Shown piece by piece: positions 61,926 to 64,000 of a DNA stretch of 64,000 nucleotides (positions are counted from its first letter, which is position 1; each line of letters starts with the position of its first letter). This DNA comes from Ferruginibacter sp. HRS2-29 (GTDB lineage: Bacteria > Bacteroidota > Bacteroidia > Chitinophagales > Chitinophagaceae). The DNA is taken from NCBI RefSeq assembly GCF_024343615.1, contig NZ_RJUB01000004.1, positions 1 through 64,000 on the forward strand, in the 5' to 3' direction. The notes under the pieces were generated by a model. It saw only the letters and a list, made by a program, of their open reading frames with translations. It searched no databases and was not told the DNA's origin. The position numbers and the translations under genes are program-made.

Positions 61926-62981
61926 CTATTGTTCTTCCCGGAAATAAACCTTATAAAAATTCATATTCATTCTTTCATCAAATCCTTTTTCAATCAGCTC
62001 ATTATTTCCATGAATATAGATATGGAAGTTTTTATCCAGTTTTAGCACGCTCTTGAAAACACGGGCCTGTTTTTTTACAGCGGCATTATTTATTTCAAAA
62101 GAATCCGCGATCATATTGCCCGATTCCTCTTCGTAGGTAGATTTAAATGTTTTGAACGCTTCTATCCCCTTTTCATTATTGATCACTTCAAAAGCGAATT
62201 CGTCGAGATCGAAATTGTCTTTTTCTTTAAAATATTTCATCGAACGGTTGAGCAGATCGATCTTATCCGTTTTGGTAAGGTCAAATGATTCCTCCAGTTT
62301 ATCCGTGACGAATTCTTTGTAAATGCTCAGCGTGTTGGAAGTCTGGTTGTAATTATCATTGCGCACTTTCAGTTTCAAAAATTCATCCACCCAGTATTGG
62401 GCATCACCATTGCGATTGGTCTGATCAACAATCGCGACCTTATACCCTTCTTCTTTTTCTGTATCGAATATCAGGCAACCTTTGTCCAGCTTTTTAATAT
62501 TGATGGCTTCTTCTTCGTAATCGACCTGGTATTTATTTTTCTTAGCCGCTACTTTCAGGTATGGTTCTTTACTTTCCGATTTGAAAATACCCACTGCTTT
62601 GTGCAGGGCGCCTTCTATCTGTAACTGCTCAAAATAAGCTACGTACAGTTCGCCACTTTTTATTTTAGGGTGATTAGAAGTATCGTAAAGATGTTTGGTC
62701 AATTGCTCGCTATTTGCATGAAAAGTTTCAGCATCATCAAAAATTGCGGAAACAAAATGATAGACCTCATTCAATCCCAGATCATCAGATGGATGATATA
62801 ATCTATAAACCTCATTCGTTTTTTCAAAAGGCGTCAAAAAATATTGCTTCAGCAATTTTTCCAGCACATCATCCTGGATCTCATAAGGGGCTTCAGATAA
62901 GACGTATTTTTCATCCAGCAATTTATTGCCTGCCTGGTGTATGGATAATTGTAGGAGGCTGGCTTCGGTATGATAGATCAT
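61926..62981 (-). CDS. nucleoid-associated protein (NdpA/YejK family)
   Basis: 351 residues, soluble, rich in Lys/Glu/Asp. Its start (LLQLSIHQAGNKLLDEKYVL), the middle (GALHKAVGIFKSESKEPYLK) and the end (IYIHGNNELIEKGFDERMNM) match the 37-kDa nucleoid-associated protein family. Family members bind DNA in the nucleoid of enterobacteria, but the Bacteroidota role is not established. Monocistronic, ending 2 bp from the palindrome. Confidence 0.85.
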   Translation of the reverse strand: MIYHTEASLLQLSIHQAGNKLLDEKYVLSEAPYEIQDDVLEKLLKQYFLTPFEKTNEVYRLYHPSDDLGLNEVYHFVSAIFDDAETFHANSEQLTKHLYDTSNHPKIKSGELYVAYFEQLQIEGALHKAVGIFKSESKEPYLKVAAKKNKYQVDYEEEAINIKKLDKGCLIFDTEKEEGYKVAIVDQTNRNGDAQYWVDEFLKLKVRNDNYNQTSNTLSIYKEFVTDKLEESFDLTKTDKIDLLNRSMKYFKEKDNFDLDEFAFEVINNEKGIEAFKTFKSTYEEESGNMIADSFEINNAAVKKQARVFKSVLKLDKNFHIYIHGNNELIEKGFDERMNMNFYKVYFREEQ

Positions 62982-63200
62982 TCAACGCAATTTTTGGTAT
63001 GAGCCGCGAAAATAGTGAAGAAAATAGTGTCAATGACTGTCACTGCTTCAAAAAGATGGATGATATGTAACTCATTTTACCTTACCCATTGATACATATT
63101 GTTTTTATAGATATCTTAAAAAGACTGCTTCACCTGACATTTTTCCCCATTTTCAAATTGTAGTATAATTATTGCAATAGGTCGGGTTTAAACATATCTC

Positions 63201-63464
63201 ATGAAATTTGACTTTGTGCGAAATATACAATTCACTAAACTTTTGAAGGTAAACGGGCAATTGAAGGAATTCAACTTCCGTAAGGCCAATCCCCATAACG
63301 ATGGAATTTTCTCTGTAGATGTAAGTGATGACAGGGGGAACCGTGTAATGCTTCAGATGCAGAAAGATGACGGTACCTGGAAGATCATCACCCCGGGATT
63401 GCCAAAATGGGTGCAGGAAAAAGAGGTAATTTTTAATGAAGTGATAGAGGAAGAACTCAAATAG
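63201..63464 (+). CDS. small conserved-looking hypothetical protein
   Basis: 87 residues, soluble, predicted beta-rich (EFNFRKANPHNDGIFSVDVS, NRVMLQMQKDDGTWKIITPG) with a helical acidic end. Not recognised. The codon use is protein-like and it is separated from neighbours by a 219-bp upstream gap and a palindrome downstream. Confidence 0.6.
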   Translation: MKFDFVRNIQFTKLLKVNGQLKEFNFRKANPHNDGIFSVDVSDDRGNRVMLQMQKDDGTWKIITPGLPKWVQEKEVIFNEVIEEELK

Positions 63465-63477
63465 TTAAAGGATGATG

Positions 63478-63517
63478 GTTCAATGGATAATGAATAATTG
63501 ATCATTATCCATTGAAC
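63478..63517. terminator. palindrome between convergent genes
   Basis: A perfect 16-bp inverted repeat (GTTCAATGGATAATGA / TCATTATCCATTGAAC, 8-nt loop) contains the ATGGATAAT motif. It lies between the small protein and the rhomboid gene and could end both transcripts. Confidence 0.55.
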
Positions 63518-63519
63518 AG

Positions 63520-64000
63520 TTATCCATTATTCTTTTCTTTTTTCACAAAACTCTTCACCAGCAATAATCCTGCGGCAAACCCGCCGATATGGGCCGCATA
63601 AGCGATCCCACTGGCTTCGCTTCCGCCAAGATAACCGGTACCATTTGCTATCTGCAAGGCAATCCAGAAGCCAAGTACGATGAATGCCGGTAGCCGGACG
63701 AGCAGTATAAATATCAGTACCTTGACTTTTTTGCCCGGAAACAAAAGCAGGTAACCACCCATCACACCCGAAATAGCTCCGGATGCGCCAAGACTTGGTA
63801 CCAGGTGATCTTCCCCGAAAAGATAATCGGTGCCAACATGCGTAAGAGATGCCAGTACACCACACAAAAGATAAAATAGCAGATAACGCAGGTGCCCCAT
63901 CCTGTCTTCAAGGTTATCGCCGAAAATAAGCAGGTACAACATATTTCCTGCTATATGCCCGATCCCGCCATGCATGAACATTGAAGTCAGCAAGGTAAGA
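63520..64000 (-). CDS. rhomboid-family intramembrane serine protease (5' end outside window)
   Basis: 160 codons to the window edge; the N-terminus is missing. The visible part has SMFMHGGIGHIAGNMLYLLI (HxxxN oxyanion region), SLGASGAISGVMGGYLLLF with the GASG catalytic Ser, and AAHIGGFAAGLLLV with the catalytic His. At least five membrane segments. This is a complete active-site set. Confidence 0.9.
   Translation of the reverse strand, partial: LTLLTSMFMHGGIGHIAGNMLYLLIFGDNLEDRMGHLRYLLFYLLCGVLASLTHVGTDYLFGEDHLVPSLGASGAISGVMGGYLLLFPGKKVKVLIFILLVRLPAFIVLGFWIALQIANGTGYLGGSEASGIAYAAHIGGFAAGLLLVKSFVKKEKNNG

Noticed and set aside
1-64000. Prophage, integrative element or insertion sequence
   Set aside because: No integrase, transposase, phage structural or conjugation gene is present; tRNA-Cys has no adjacent integrase or obvious att duplication.

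Overview
The window looks like a chromosomal segment of a Bacteroidota bacterium, most likely from the Chitinophagaceae. The signs are DUF6443/Rhs-type secreted proteins with a SpvB-like partner, an OMP_b-brl_3-type TonB-family receptor, ~800-residue FtsX/MacB permeases ending in the same short tail, LytTR and NtrC-like two-component pairs, weak Shine-Dalgarno signals, and promoters that fit TTG-N19-21-TAnnTTTG. No rRNA, CRISPR array, transposase or phage structural gene was seen. One tRNA (Cys, GCA) is present.

Region 1 (about 0.3-12.4 kb, minus strand) is a polymorphic-toxin-type locus. It reads in the order: a coiled-coil/beta-barrel protein split by an in-frame TAA, a SpvB-like giant protein split by a frameshift, a 1441-residue Rhs protein whose C-terminus carries a metzincin-type zinc protease motif, and a small lipoprotein that is a candidate immunity protein. 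Downstream lie remnants: a truncated XRE regulator, an orphan Rhs-like C-terminal module with a small follow-on gene, and a secreted-protein gene with three frameshifts. Region 2 (12.6-16.3 kb) is AT-rich accessory DNA: three small uncharacterised genes around an attenuator-like hairpin, an uncharacterised 248-residue protein, and a tandem pair of deoxyribosyltransferase/TIR-like proteins. Region 3 (16.5-21 kb) holds a GNAT, an MhqO-like ring-cleaving dioxygenase (frameshifted), an MhqD-like esterase, and an outer-membrane receptor.

Region 4 is a 2894-residue cyclic beta-1,2-glucan synthase-like protein (21.1-29.8 kb). Region 5 (30.1-40.2 kb) is a five-gene, very tightly packed operon: an HD hydrolase fused to a Pycsar-effector-like membrane domain, polyphosphate kinase, an SdiA-regulated-type lipoprotein, a metallophosphoesterase fused to a possible kinase-like domain and a BamA-like barrel, and a GAF protein. 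Region 6 (40.5-46.7 kb) has YceI, pirin, a Crp/Fnr regulator, a LiaF-like membrane protein, a DUF4288 protein, a LytS/LytR-type pair, a small CarboxypepD-like protein and tRNA-Cys.

Region 7 (46.9-61.6 kb) is a NtrY/NtrC-like pair divergent from a large tripartite ABC export operon: HlyD-type adaptor, a 63-residue exported peptide, ATPase, three permeases, a second ATPase and a TolC-type channel. A candidate sigma-54 promoter and CGGACA repeats lie between the two. Region 8 (61.6-64 kb) has a 330-bp nested palindrome, a nucleoid-associated protein, a small unknown and the 3' part of a rhomboid protease.

Two patterns recur. First, several genes are broken by indels at homopolymers (four to five sites) or by a single stop, so recent decay or base-calling error must be separated. 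Second, intergenic gaps are filled with families of short inverted repeats (AATTACG, ATGGATAAT, GTCCGTGGTCTGTCGT and GCAAAGG types).
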